This document shows positions 10,701 to 22,460 of a stretch of 64,000 nucleotides of DNA, in pieces. Source of the DNA: Macrostomum hystrix. Lineage: Eukaryota; Platyhelminthes; Macrostomidae. The notes under the pieces were generated by a model. The model did not search any database. It saw only the letters and a list, made by a program, of their open reading frames with translations, and was not told the DNA's origin. Position 1 is the first letter of the stretch. Every line of letters begins with the position of its first letter. Position numbers and translations under genes: made by a program. Location of the stretch: contig CATNEN010000039.1 of the NCBI GenBank assembly GCA_950097015.1, forward strand, positions 682,001 through 746,000. Direction: 5' to 3'.

Positions 10701-13015
10701 GCGATGAAACCCCCTTTCGTTTTTCTACAGTTACTACTTCGGATAAATAGAAAAAACTCAGTATTGAAATACACAGTCTGGCGTAATAAACTAATGCATA
10801 ACTGAAATAACTCCAGTTTCCGAGATAATAGCTCAGATCGTCAGAACGGCATTATTATATAGTTACAACAGAAATAAAAAGAGGCTGATTAAAAGCTTAG
10901 AGACAAAGCACACCAAGCACCACCAGAGAAGTGCACTCAGTGTACTCAGTGTACCCAATGTACGAGCTACACTGCTGTAAGCATTGGGCGCTAGATGACA
11001 GCAATAACAACTCCCGTTATCTATATAGGAGTTCACGATTTCTTTTCTGGTGCAGTTGGTAAAAGTGGCTTTAAAACTGTTTCTATAAAATGCGGATCTC
11101 CGACTTGGCCAATCCCAAAGAAATATTCTGAATTGAAAAATGCTCAGTTTTTCAGCATCCAGAGTTCTTATATAGCTATTCCTTTTTTCTTTCAGACTTC
11201 TGACTCACGAGCTGACAAATGCGTATAAAGATTTTGAGCACATCCAACTGCACTACCTGACACATATGTGCACGAAGCTACTAACGTCGGGGGCGCGAAG
11301 TAAATCATCGGGTGTCAACGAAATTCGGGACATCTTTGACATTAACATGTGTCCGAATCCATGCAAGCAGCGGGACGTGTGCTCCAGCAGACTGCACACA
11401 AGCGGCAGCGACTGCAAGCCAATCGGGCTGGGAAAACAAGACTTCACGTAAGCAAAGATGGTTGTACTAAAAAACTAGCGTTGTCCAAAACATAGCTAAC
11501 AATAAGAGCCTCCCAAAAAGTCACCACCACGGCTATTTCTTAAAGGTGTGAATGTACTGCTGGCTACGCCTGGAACCAGCAGAGCCTCAGCTGCGATGAA
11601 AGCTTCGACTGCAATGTCGACTGCAGTCCAGAGGGCACCCGGTTTTGTACTTTTGTACCAGCCATGGAACTGTCGGCTGCAGAGACCGCCAACGATGGCC
11701 TCGTCAGTCGGGAGGGGCACCTTCGATGCGAGTGCTACCCTGAGTTTGAGGGCGAGCGCTGCCAACGGCCACGAGACGCGTGCAACACCGGTGCTGATGG
11801 CAAGTTGAGCGGCAACGAGATGTGCCGCACCGATTCTGGAGGCTCCTGCAACGCCTCCGTAAGCAAGGATTGAATGAATGAGCGAAGCTAGATTCATCAA
11901 CCAGCTACTATCCGTGTCCTATAAACGGTTTCTGGCAGGGGTTCCATGATTTTTTTCCATGAGCAACTGCGGTTTCTCACGATTTTTGTCCTGACTTTTT
12001 ACCATGAAGTTTTCGAAAAAATGACAGCGCCTTTAGAAAACTGGAGCATAGCTACTGATTTTGCCAACTGCCTAAGTTTCAAACCAGTTGGAAGTGAAGT
12101 TGCTTTGCTAGAAATCACATCACGGGTTTGAGGGAAAACTGAAAACGTTCACAAAAACTTAACCTGCTTAGCAAGAGACTACCATCACCTTTTTGGGACC
12201 TGGGACTCAGACTTACTGCAGACTGCAGCTAGTCGAGGAAGTTAAGTCGGCTTACTAAAAAACTTGGTTATTCGCAGGTTGGCACCAGCTACTACCTCTG
12301 CAGCTGCCCTCAGGACTACCGCTACCAAAAATCAGTCCGAGAGGACAACTGCTTGGTGAAGAAGACCGCTTGCGATTCTGTCATTTGCGCTAACAACGGT
12401 GCCTGCTACAGCTCGACGGACGGTAAAAATTTCGAGTGCGAGTGCACACCGGGCTTCGAAGGCAAGCTATGCGAGCGGCCAATCGCTTACCAATGGACTT
12501 ATTGGGGCGACTGGTCCACGTGCGACTCGCTGTGCGGACAGGGCTGGCAGTCGAGCCACCGCATCTGCTGGGATCGCCGGTTAGGCATGCCGGACACTCG
12601 CAGCAGATGTAAAGTGAGTGCTTCCCCTTACTGCCATTTAATCACTGATTGCAATTAGAAAACTAGTATGCTAGCTCGCTGAAAATATATTGCTGCATTA
12701 TTTTATCTTCTGTATTTGTATTATTATTAAAAAATTCTTCCTCTCTACAACTTCAACTACACAAAGGGCAATAATGAGACTTTGCGAATCTGTCACAAGC
12801 ACTGCCTGACGGAGATCCAGGCGAGCCACTACATGGCAATCGGCCTTCTTGTTGAGCTTCTGTTTCGCATGATTTTGTGCATTTTTGGCTGCTTCCTGAT
12901 CGCCAAGATTCTTTTCGACTTTCTGTTTCGTGAGGTCGACTACGTGTTTGTGCGCTACCTGCGCACCGTGCTGCTGGACCTTGTGCGGCGAGCCGTTGGC
13001 GCACAACAAACTTAA
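7766..13015 (+). CDS. Predicted EGF/TSP1-module membrane protein with a novel N-terminal region (six exons)
   Basis: Six exons join in one frame: 7766-8049, 8447-8986, 11196-11447, 11546-11858, 12278-12613 and 12767-13015. Introns are GT/AG (phases 2, 2, 2, 0, 0) and the protein is 657 aa. Residues 1-31 look like a signal peptide (core MLMTLSRILIFLSLYCGICNA; a second Met at 7796 may be the start). Residues about 32-320 are rich in aromatics and match no family I know. Cysteine-rich EGF-like repeats follow: about 325-376, about 440-490, and a canonical one at about 502-536 (CECTPGFEGKLCE). A short TSP1 motif, WGDWSTCDSLCGQG, lies near 545. One hydrophobic stretch (about 597-628) precedes a basic tail. 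This suggests a type I surface protein. EGF and TSP1 modules usually mediate extracellular binding; the ligand is unknown. Extra exons inside the 2.2-kb third interval cannot be excluded. Confidence 0.82.
9950..10105. repeat. Short AT-rich minisatellite in intron 2 of the EGF/TSP1 gene
   Basis: Degenerate tandem copies of a 12-bp-class unit, TTCTTAGTATGG or TTCTTAGTATAG, lie between exons 2 and 3. On the minus strand they yield a spurious frame rich in Lys-Asn-Tyr-Thr. It is compact compared with the arrays in the right half of the window. The rest of this intron (8987-11195) shows nothing else recognisable. Confidence 0.85.
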
Positions 13016-13810
13016 TGAAGCTGCCTCGGCGGGATAGGCAATGTCCAAGACTTTTTGCTTTGTCCCTCTTAATTGCTGTTTGCATTCCCTTATTTAAGAT
13101 CTCCTAGCTCTAATTAACTTAACCGCAGACTGTTGTCACTGATTGAAACTTCCTTAATTCAAAATTTCGTACAATGAGATTCGATTTCTTGTTGCTATAG
13201 TCGATTAATTGTGACTTCAATTCTTTAACCTGCACAAGCTGCAACCAGCGACCAAAATACTATATTGCTTAATGCAATATCGTGGTTGCATTGGTTGCAA
13301 CGTGGTTGACACCGTGGTTTACTTACTTCCATTAAAAAGCTCGTTCTGATATCGCTTGGCAATTAGCTTAAGTTCAAAGTTAAGGCTGAAATTTACAATT
13401 CCGATGGAGACGATTGGTCGATATAATCGTGAATTAGCTATATAAGGTATCGATGTTTCGGGTAGCATTATGCTCGACTCCCACTTCCTTTCATCCGCTT
13501 GTGATCGTTAAACCTCCATTCTAATCTGAAGGTGGTGCCAAATTGCTTGTGCTTTGAACAACATTTTTCAAGTAGGCCTATGATAGAAGTTAGTAAATTA
13601 TTTTTTTGTTATTCTGTTTTCTTCCAAATAACTGGCAAGAAAATTTAATAATTAAAATTTTTATATATTTTCTGTTAAAGTTTTATGTTAAAACTATTAT
13701 ATTTGCATAGTTGATCATGCACAATGTTTCAGATCACGCTAGTTAGAGTTAGAATTTAGGTCCATTAAGAGGACTATAAGCCTCTAGGAGCGAGCGTGTT
13801 GACCGTTCAC
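13016..13810. other. Intergenic, nothing recognised
   Basis: AT-rich DNA after the stop of the EGF/TSP1 gene. No clean AATAAA was found close to the stop, and no coding frame or repeat array is visible. Confidence 0.4.
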
Positions 13811-14071
13811 CTATTCGTGCTCTGCCCACAGCTTGAAGTAGGTGGCCTGACGCAGACAGCACTTTGTCCGCTGAAGCTGGCAAAGCGTTCCATGTGTTAT
13901 TAGACGCATGTTGACGCTGACCATGCGTCCCTCATCAAAGAGTAGCTTGATCAGAAGGTAGAGCTGCAACTGTCCGCGTTGAGCGCGACTGTTCAGCATC
14001 TGATGATAGCCTTCGAGATCGTTGTTTGGTCGAGTAGCCTGACCAAGTACTTGACTCCAGGGATCAACTCC
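13811..14071 (-). pseudogene. MULE/FLYWCH-type transposase C-terminal exon or fragment
   Basis: A minus-strand open stretch begins after a splice-acceptor-like CTATTCAG at 14072 and ends at a TAG at 13811. It encodes RPNNDLEGYHQMLNSRA followed by LYLLIKLLFDEG and a Cys-containing tail. The N-N-D-x-E-G-x-H-x-x-x-N motif is the C-terminal signature of animal MULE transposases and matches NNDVEGWHNRLN in the pseudogene at 17600-18656. No upstream exons are found on this strand, because the LTR element starts 40 bp away. It may be a truncated transposase or the last exon of a domesticated gene cut off by the insertion. Confidence 0.6.
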
Positions 14072-14111
14072 TGAATAGCATTTTAAAATTATTTAAAATG
14101 ATGAATATCAT

Positions 14112-14310
14112 TGTAGTGCCGTTGAGTGAGTAAGGAACGTGGCCTCTTGGGCCGTATATTTGAGTTCTTATATAGTCGCAGCCACATAGTGGCTGCCGAC
14201 GTGCAGCCCAGTCATGAGCGCATTACGTAACACCTACATGCCAAGAGCAGTGCACGTTGACAGTGACGCTATGCCAGCGTGGGAGGGAGAGTGCAACACA
14301 GTGCACTACA
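14112..14310 (-). mobile_element. 3' LTR of the truncated Ty3/Gypsy element
   Basis: On the minus strand the 199-bp LTR begins TGTAGTGCAC and ends GGCACTACA, giving perfect 7-bp terminal inverted repeats (TGTAGTG/CACTACA). A purine-rich tract (gagggggaga, complement of about 14312-14322) sits immediately upstream, as expected for the plus-strand primer. CTATATAAGAA inside it is a plausible TATA box. No matching 5' LTR is found upstream of 17182, so the copy is 5'-truncated. Confidence 0.85.
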
Positions 14311-14436
14311 TCTCTCCCCCTCAGAGTAAAAAAAGGTCAAACGCGCGGCGCATTTAGTGGGTCTTGAAAAATCGGAACGCAAAATAAACCGAAAATAGTT
14401 CCATGGAAAGATGCCTGTCAGACCCTGTCACTACAG

Positions 14437-17182
14437 TCACTCCTTATAGCAGATGTGCCTCTTAGCCTGCCTGGGGTGGGGCCTCTGCGCTATGGCCACG
14501 TCCGTGGCGCCGCCGTCTGTGGCGGGCTGCGGATCAGCGGGCCGGCCGTCCAGCGGTTCGTCCGGCTCCCAGGGGCACTCGCGCAGCGGCTTGGTCTCAG
14601 TCACGTGCCGCCGCAGCACGGCCTCGCCTCTCTCCAGCGTCAAAGCATCGCCGTGGACCGCTTTGACGAGCCAGGGGCGCGGGTCGAACGGGCACCGCAG
14701 TTTGGCCTGCCGCGGTTCCTGAGCAGCACACGGGCGCCCGCCGAAATGCCGTGTGGCGCTGCCGCTCGTCGCGTGTCGGCCGCGCGGCGCATCGCCTGCT
14801 TGTAGCTGCGGTCATGTCGCTGCAGCTGCCGTCCGGCGTCGCCCAGCTGCTCCGCGGCGCCGGCAGGCAGAAGATCGCCGACGGCCCTGTTGAACATGAG
14901 GTCGTTGGGCGAACGGCCCGTGCCGCGGTGCACCGAGTTGCGGTAGCCGAGCAGCCACTCATGGATGGCCCGGCGCCAGTCCTTGCCCTCCGCTGCCGCG
15001 GCGTTGACACACTTGTTGAGGCTGCGGTTGAATCGCTCGACCTCGCCGTTCGCTGCCGGGTAGAGTGGGGTGACCCTGCGGTGCTGGACTCCGAGGCCAT
15101 CGAGGAACTCCTTGAACTCCTCGCTCGTGAAGTAGTTCGCGTTGTCCGTGGTGATCTGCTGTGGCACGCCGAAGCAGCTGAACGAGGCCATGGCGCAGGT
15201 GATGATGCTGGTGCTCGTGAGGCTGCGCACCACGTATGTGTCCGGGTACCGGCTGAAGTAGTCCACCAGGACCACCACGTTCTCGCCAGTATTAACGGTC
15301 CGCAGACGTCCACGCTCAGCGATTGCCACGGCCCCGAGGGCAGCGGTGTCGGCTGCATCGGCGGCTGATTGACGGCGCCGTCCGGTCGAGCCGCCTGGCA
15401 CGGGCGGCAGTGGGAGACAACGGCCTCGACCTGCTGTGTCATGCCGGGCCACCAGACCTTCCGCTGCAGCCGGTCGCACGTTTTCTTCTGGCCGAGGTGA
15501 CCCTGGTGCGCCAGTGCGATGGTCAGCTGCTGCAGCTCCGCCGAGATCACGATCTTGCTGCCCCGGAGCAAGACGTCGTCGTGGACGCTGAGCTCATCCT
15601 TCAGGGACCGGAAGCTGTGCGCCGGGGCCGCGGCGCCGCAGCGCCAGTGGCCAGTCGCTAGGGCTTGCATGACGACCGTCAGAGCGGGGTCTCTCTTGGT
15701 TGCAGCGCGAATCCTGTCCATCGTCAGGCCCTTCGGTGTCGCGGCCCGGACCACGGCGTTGAGCAGCCTGGTCTCCGCGGCCACGTCCCTGCCCGGCGAA
15801 GTCTCCGGCAGCGGGTTGCGGCTCAGGGGATCGGCCGGATTGTCCTCGCCCTTGCGGTAGTGCAGCGTGAACGAGAAGTGCTGCGTCTGTAGCATGATGC
15901 GCTCGAGTCGCGGCGGCGGCCGGGAGTCTGGCCTGTAGATGCCCAGCAGCGGCTTGTGGTCGGTGTAGACGTCGAAATGAGGACAGCCCTCCAGGTAGAA
16001 CGCGAACTTTACGCAGCCGAACTTGACGCCCAGGGCCTCGCGCTCGATCTGGCTGTAGCGCCGCTCGACCTCGCTGAGGGTGCGGCTCGCGTAGGCCACC
16101 GGCCGGGTCTGCCCACCGGGGTGCCGCTGCTGCAGGATGGCGCCGACGCCAACGGGCGATGCATCGACCACTAACTCTGTTGGCAACTGCTTGTCGAAGA
16201 AGGCCAGGGTGCAGCTCTCCGAGATGCAGTCCTTGACGTTCTGGAAGGCCTGCTGCTGCTCGCTGTCCCAGACGAACTCCTGGCCCTTCCGTGTCAGCCG
16301 CCTGAGCGGCTCCGCCTTGTCCGCTAGCTGCGGCATGAAATTCTCCAGGTGGTTGGCCAGGCCGAGGAACGACCGGACCTCCTTGACGGACTGTGGGTCT
16401 TTGAAGGCTTGCAGCTCGGCGATCTTCTCTTGAGATGGCTGGATCCCAAACTTGGACAGCGTCATCGCCATGAACTTGGCCTTGCCGATCCCCCAGCGGC
16501 ACTTGCTGCCGTTGAGGGTGATGCCGTGCTCTCGCAGTCTGGCCAGGCAGGCTGCCACGTGAGTCTTGTGAGCCTTCAGGTCTCGGCTGTGGACGATGAT
16601 GTCGTCGTGGATCCACTTAACACCCGTCAGGCCCTCCAGCACTCGCTGCATCACACGCTGTAGGATCTCCGACGCGGAGGCGAATCCCATGCTCAGGCGA
16701 GTCAACTGCCGCATTCCTCGGGGCGTTGAGAACACGAAGTACTTCCGGCTGTCCTCGCTGATTTCAATCTGGTGGAATGCTTTGAAAATGTCGAGCTTGC
16801 TGAAGATCGATGAGCCAGCCATGTCGCTTGTCGCCTCCTCGAATGTCGGGATCTGGTGTCGCTCCCTCAGCGCCGCCTTGTTCACGTCGCGCAGATCCTG
16901 CGTGATCCGCACGCTCTTGCCGTCCTCCATCGGCACCACGACGATGCGGCTGACCCACGGCGTGGGGCCCTCGACTGGCTGGATGATGCCCAGCTGCTCT
17001 TGCTCGTCTAGCTCGCGGTCCAGCGCCTCCCGGAGGTGCACCGGAACGCGGGAGGGCGGGTGGCAGATTGGCCTGGCGTCGGATTTGATGTTGATCTGCA
17101 CAGAGACGTCCTTGACCTTTCCGAGGCCTCTGAAGAGCTCGGGAAATTGCCTGACGACCGCCTGGATCGCGGGGTCCTCCAT
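14437..17182 (-). pseudogene. Ty3/Gypsy pol fragment (RT, RNase H, integrase), frameshifted and 5'-truncated
   Basis: The minus-strand frame from 17182 encodes a reverse transcriptase with SKLDIFKAFHQI and the active site IHDD (a variant of YxDD). RNase H follows, with Asp in VVDASPVGVG, Glu in IEREALG and Asp in YTDHKPL. The integrase HHCC finger (HQGHLGQ, CRPCQ) and first integrase Asp (DVCGPL) come next. Near 15290 the frame shifts, and the second Asp (TTDN) and the Glu (GEVERF) are read from 15479-14640. A further shift near 14640 separates the C-terminal tail, which ends at 14437. Gag and protease are absent. The element is a reverse-transcribing retrotransposon, but this copy cannot make a complete polyprotein. 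It lies between two oppositely oriented MULE-type fragments. Confidence 0.92.
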
Positions 17183-17252
17183 CTCGGTTGCCTCGATCGC
17201 ATGGACCTGAGGCCCTAGGCTCAGGAGCCCGATTGTATTGTTTGTTTGTCAA

Positions 17253-17600
17253 GGAACTTCTTTTGGCACAACTTTTTCAGTTTTGTTAACTTTCTAAACA
17301 ACGACGCTATGGCACGAATTCAACTTATACAGTATTTACAACACAGATGAGCATAATAATGCTACATGGACTACTAATAGTGCTAATAGTGCTACTAACA
17401 GTCCTTAAAATGAGTTGAAGCCTAAAGGGCTGTACATCTGTAAGTTATCTTTCGTCATTCGATGAGAATCAACAATTCAATGCCTGTGCATTTAGCTATC
17501 CGTCGCGCATAAAATAACTGCTTAATTTTACAATTAGATATACAGCAAAATATTTTTCTATGGGGGCTGAGAGGTGGCATGACATATATGCATGTAGCTG
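17253..17600. other. Non-coding gap between Gypsy fragment and MULE pseudogene
   Basis: AT-rich DNA. It would be expected to hold gag, protease or the 5' LTR if the Gypsy copy were complete, but none is visible. Confidence 0.5.
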
Positions 17601-18656
17601 AAGCTCCAAGCTTGCCCAACCCAAGAAATTTGGAGCGGATGGGCCGACGAGCGCGGCAAGCGGCTCGGCCGGAAGAACCAGCCAATTTGGACTTTGACAT
17701 CAAGAAGCAGCTGTGCCTCTGCATTTGCGCCTAAGCGACGTCCGTGCAAATGGACACCGACACATTATCGTGTACTCCGAGGCTGGCATCCGGCATCTCG
17801 CTGCTCCAAAAACCTGGTTCATGGATGGAACGTTTTACGTTGTTAAAGAACCATTTTATCAGCTGTTTACCATTCACGCCTTCCTAAAATCTAACGACAA
17901 TGCCAAGCAACTGCCACTATTGTATGTCCTGATGAGCCGACGCCGAAAGAGCGACTACAAGCTGGTGCTACGCCGTATTCTACAGCTTATGCCAACTGCC
18001 CCTCGACTCCAATCAGTTGTCACTGACTTCGAGAAGGCGATCTGGAGCGCCTGCAAGTCGGTTCTGCCAGACATGCACATTCGTGGATGTTCTTTCCATT
18101 TCCGGCAAGCACTGATGAGGCACCTTCAAGAGGCTGGGTTGCAGGTGGCCTACCGAACCAATGGCACCGTGAGACATTATTGCCGAAAAGTAATGTCACT
18201 TTCCTGTCTGCCGCCTCAGCACGTCTCCCAGGCGTTCGCAGAGTTACATCGCCAAGCCACTAGTCCGCCTCTAGTACGCTGGATGGCGTACATCGAGAGA
18301 ACGATGGCGCCCTGTGGCCTCCGAGCTGCTGGTCCACCTACAGGCAGCTGTTCAGGACGAACAACGATGTCGAAGGCTGGCACAACCGCCTGAACCGAAA
18401 AGCTCGTCGTGGCTCACTGCCGTTCTACTGCTTGTTGCAGCTCATCGGTCAGGAGTGCAAGCATATTCCACTGACGGCGCGGCTGCTGACGGAGGGCAAA
18501 GCTATTCGGCTTAAGCGAAAGGCTCACAGAAGCGCCCAAGAGCAGCTGGAGGCATTATGGAACCATTTCAATCGCACGGCAGCCGATTCCATAGCAGTAA
18601 ATGCCTTCTTGGACTCTGCAGCCGAACTCATCGGCAATACTCGTAACGGCAAGTGA
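17600..18656 (+). pseudogene. MULE-type transposase, frameshifted
   Basis: Plus-strand similarity starts near 17613 with NPRNLERMGRRARQ and DLDFDI-like sequence (NLDFDI), then shifts frame near 17710. The catalytic part is open from 17713. The first Asp lies in FMDGTFYVV, and KQLPLLYVLMSRRRKSDY, the second Asp in VTDFEKAIWSA, and the GCSFHFRQAL C-x-H motif follow. A second frameshift near 18310 moves the C-terminal signature NNDVEGWHNRLNRKA into another frame, which runs to a stop at 18656. This order (DGTF, TDFE, CxxH, NNDVEGWH) is typical of Mutator-like transposases in animals. Two shifts make activity unlikely. No terminal inverted repeats were identified. Confidence 0.88.
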
Positions 18657-19025
18657 AATGCGCTCATCGGCGGTACTGAACTATTCGCATTGGTGCAGAA
18701 TATTCACGTTTTTTAACATTTTTTGTTGTCTGGGGCCAGTGGCTTACCTAGGGGGGACCGGGGGGTCATATATTATGGGGGATAAACATATCCCCCAATT
18801 AGAATATCCATTTACTAAATTCGATAGGTCACTGTCTGGGCCATTGCGTTTTTACATTTATACACAAAATACCAAGTCCTCTTCTTTTATTACTTTTATA
18901 CTGCGCAAAAGTCAAATTCAAATTCGTGCTTTCCGTCGTCGCTATCAAATAAAATTAACAACTCTTAAATAAATTAGAAATTAGCCATAAGAATACCGCT
19001 TTAAATAAGTATGTTGTGAGTTTGG

Positions 19026-19106
19026 GGCCGAACTGGTTTGAGGCCGAAACGGTTTGAGGCCGAAACGGCTTTTGGCCGAAACGCCTATGGCCGAAACGAC
19101 CGGTTA
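19026..19106. repeat. Cluster of GGCCGAAACG motifs
   Basis: Five near-identical motifs, GGCCGAACTGG, GGCCGAAACGG (twice), GGCCGAAACGCC and GGCCGAAACGACC, lie within 81 bp at spacings of 14-20 bp. The pattern resembles subterminal transposase-binding repeats of DNA transposons, but no boundaries or partner end were found. Confidence 0.55.
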
Positions 19107-20037
19107 CCTTAAGTCCACTATATGTAAGCATGCCATCTAAAATCTAGTAGGACTACCTAAGTATTTAAGTGAAATACTAAGTAAAGCAATATTAAAATGT
19201 TTGGCATTCTTTTTTAATAGTTTGTTAAACTATTTATCTGAAAAGTTTCATTTCAGATGAAATGAACATTTCATTATATCAAATAGTTGTAGAAGAAACA
19301 ACAATTCCGTAACTGTAGGACTTCATATTTTGTTACTTATTAGGCCTAGGCCTAGGCCTATAAGTTGTGAAACAGTTTCAAGCACAACACTGTTCACACA
19401 GTGAAGCATCTCCAAAACAAGGCACTATAGAAGATCTTGAGGGAGTTTTTGACATGTAGCAGACAGAGCATTGTATAGCCTAACTTGGTGATGTTTTGTG
19501 AGGGTTGTCCTTCCAAATCAAGTGCTTTCGGTGACCTAAGGGTTATCAGTCCATTTTTTGACAACTCACCTTGTCTTTAGTGACAATAATTTCTGCATCA
19601 TTCTATTTTATAATGGCAATAATTATTAGGGGCCTAATTAAGTAAATTATTTATGCCTTTCCCAATTTAATTTATTTAAAGTGGCAATTTTTTTCTAGTT
19701 GTCTTGTTTTAATTCACCACTTCATTTTGGCAACATAAATTCATTTAGGTAGGAAAAAACATTATTAAGATTGAAAGACCTTCAGTTTGGTTCAGTTCTT
19801 GTTGTGTTATATTTAAAGCAGTAGGCCCCTAATGTCTAGCCATTCATTAATGTTGGCAATTTGGCATTAACAAAAAGTAAACAAGCTTGAGAAATGAAAA
19901 TAGTGATGTATAATAAGATAAATGAGACTCTAGCTTTTACACACATTGTAAAGATGCAAATGTCTAAATGTGCTAGTCAATTTAAACAAATGTAACTAAA
20001 GCAATAGTTTTTTAGAAGACATTTTCAATTTAATATA

Positions 20038-20544
20038 ATAGAAGCGGCAATGTTCTACTTCCATTCGTTATATTATTTTTTTGTTTGCAAACAACAGATA
20101 ACGACAAAAAACAAGTTTAATGGTAACAAAAAGTCAGTAGTTTGGTCAGACAGTTCTGAAAAGTCTTGGTCAGTCTTTCTCTTCAAACCTTCAAACTTTG
20201 TTCAAACCGGGTAAGTGCCTAATCCAGTAGAGGAGGGCACCGAAGCTATTCTTGGGGTATAGATAGCGCCATAAGAATTCTTCGAGGTGGCTTTTGAATA
20301 GAGCAGCACTCGTGCCAAGCATTTGACGCAGCTTGTCCTTCGCAAAATCTTCAGCTGCAGAATTTCTGTGCCTTAGCTTCCTGTTCCCCCATATTTGCCA
20401 GATTTTTCCATAGACATAGATCCAAGTGTCAAGTCACGGCAAAGCCACGTCAGCACAACTTTTTCAAACTCAGAATGCACGTGAGGCATGAATTCAAACG
20501 AATAAATAATATAACGAACGGAAGTAGAACATTGCCATAGAAGC
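20038..20544. mobile_element. Second inverted-repeat element (MITE) with perfect 8-bp duplication
   Basis: The element spans 20046-20536 (491 bp). Its ends read GGCAATGTTCTACTTCCATT and, inverted, GGCAATGTTCTACTTCCGTT; the repeats stay nearly identical for about 36 bp. The octamer ATAGAAGC lies immediately outside both ends (20038-20045 and 20537-20544). There is no coding capacity. Its termini are unlike those of the element at 3125-3595, although both make 8-bp duplications and start with GG. hAT, P or Merlin machinery is possible. Confidence 0.9.
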
Positions 20545-22460
20545 TCTATATATACAATTTTACTAAATAGTCACTGTATATTTAGCTTGATATTACTATA
20601 AATAACAAAATTACAATTGTCGCTGAAATTGTTGTCAGAAAATTGACTTGTTGCCAAAGTGGACCAGATTTGACCCAAGACATTCTTTTAGGTTCATGTT
20701 TGGAGGTCAAGATGGCCAATATAGGTATATATATCTGCTTATTTAAACAGATTCATAGTAGTTGTGTAATATGGAGGTGCATTGTTATCCTAATAGACAC
20801 AGTGCTATGCCATATCCATGAAGTTTAGCAGAGACATTTGCAAAAGATTGGTATACAATGCAGCAGTAATAGATGGAGGTAGATGTTAAATGAAAGGTGA
20901 TGCTTGCCCACATATATATGGATACAGACTGGCATTCTTTTCTCTGTGTGTTGTGGCAGCATTTCCTAATGTGGCCACCACCACACAAAAATGTCCTATT
21001 GGTATATATGTTAAAAAACCTACATGCATGTTTTAGAATTGAGAAGGATTGAGAAAGGTGTGCTTTAGCCCAGCGCTTAGTGCCTAGTACCTAGAACAGA
21101 ATGCCATCACCATGTTTTCAACCATTTGTGCCTGTCTTTCAGGCCAGCCATGCCTCTGCTGGCTGCCCATGAGTGCTTTTTGAGCAGCAGGTAAGTAAGA
21201 AGTGTGAATTACTGGCCCCTGTGTGCCCATGCGCATGCTGCATTTTTGAAAATCCCAAATGCATGCCAGATATTGTCTGCAGATTTTCAAAATTATCCAA
21301 AGGGCACAATGCACCTGTCTGCTTGAAGCAATTGTCTGTGAAGACTATTCTTTGCAACTGCTGCAGCCTCCAATGTGCTCTCTGCATTACTCATTGTTCT
21401 TGACTAGCAATATGTGCATGCGTCATATGAGTCCATGATTGGGGAATTTTGCATGAGCACATCCCAGATTCCAAGGGTTGAGGAGAAATGGTTAGGGTGC
21501 TAGAAACATTTGCTCTTGGGCTTCTTTTGTTCAAAATTCAACATGGTAAAGTTTTTGGCTTAGTTGGTGTTGGTCTTCTTATCATTGAGTTGTTATCTGT
21601 AGGTGCCCTAAGTCACATGTGTCATGCTTCCTGTTTGCAGGGACATAGATTGCAGTTCTCAAATTGCTGTACATGCAACCTCCCAAAAAGGGAGCAATGG
21701 GTCAGATTGACAGTCCAGCATCAAGCATACCAACAGCACGCATTCTCTTTAAGTCAGTCATTTGATTCACCATTGTGATTTCGTCTCTGTAATTTGCAGT
21801 CCCTTGAAACTTCTCCTTGCATCAAACCCATTCATTCTTCTGTTTAGTTTATCTTCTAAGCTCTATGTTTAGAATTCATTTCATAGATTCATTCATTGTC
21901 TATGACCAAAACTTAGCCAAAACATAGCAACAGCAGATCTTGCCACTTTTTGTGGCCATATGAGGGTGGAAACTAAAAAATATGGCTGAGTGTAAGTACC
22001 ATGACAATGTGTGTGAATTATTATTGTATTAAGTCAAATTTGAACATGACTAGGCTATGGCTGGCCATAACTTAATCATTAACTTTTTATGTAACATGCT
22101 AATCATATTTTGATGAAGAGCTAGGCTAAAGTTAAACAAAATACCACATGGAAGGCTATATATTATCCTGCAAAACTACATTACTTTGAAAGCATTACCT
22201 ATTATAATAAAATAGGCCCTAACAAGTTCACAGCCAAAGCTAGTAAATAAATATATAGTAAAGGGACAAGTCCCAACAGACGAAGTTTTTTAAATGGATA
22301 ATTGAAATTATATGCACTAAAGATAAATTTCCAGCCAATGATATACGCACAATGGCGTATTCAGTACTGTAGTTTTTAGTAGTGGTGCACTTTAGCTAAA
22401 TCCTTATGTCGTAAAATCAGTACTCAGTACTCCAAGCTAATCTTCAGCAATCAAGCACAC

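Larger units (their letters stand above)
18657..22460. other. Intergenic region with transposon debris
   Basis: AT-rich, without a gene I can support. CAGTGGCTTACCTAGGGGGG at 18736 resembles the terminus of hAT elements, but no opposite end is found. At 19026-19106 the motif GGCCGAA(A/C) recurs about five times. An inverted-repeat element occupies 20046-20536. From 20540 to 22460 nothing recognisable is visible. Confidence 0.5.

Noticed and set aside
15323-15661. Plus-strand open frames across the Gypsy pol region
   Set aside because: GC-rich shadows of the minus-strand pol frame with no family resemblance.
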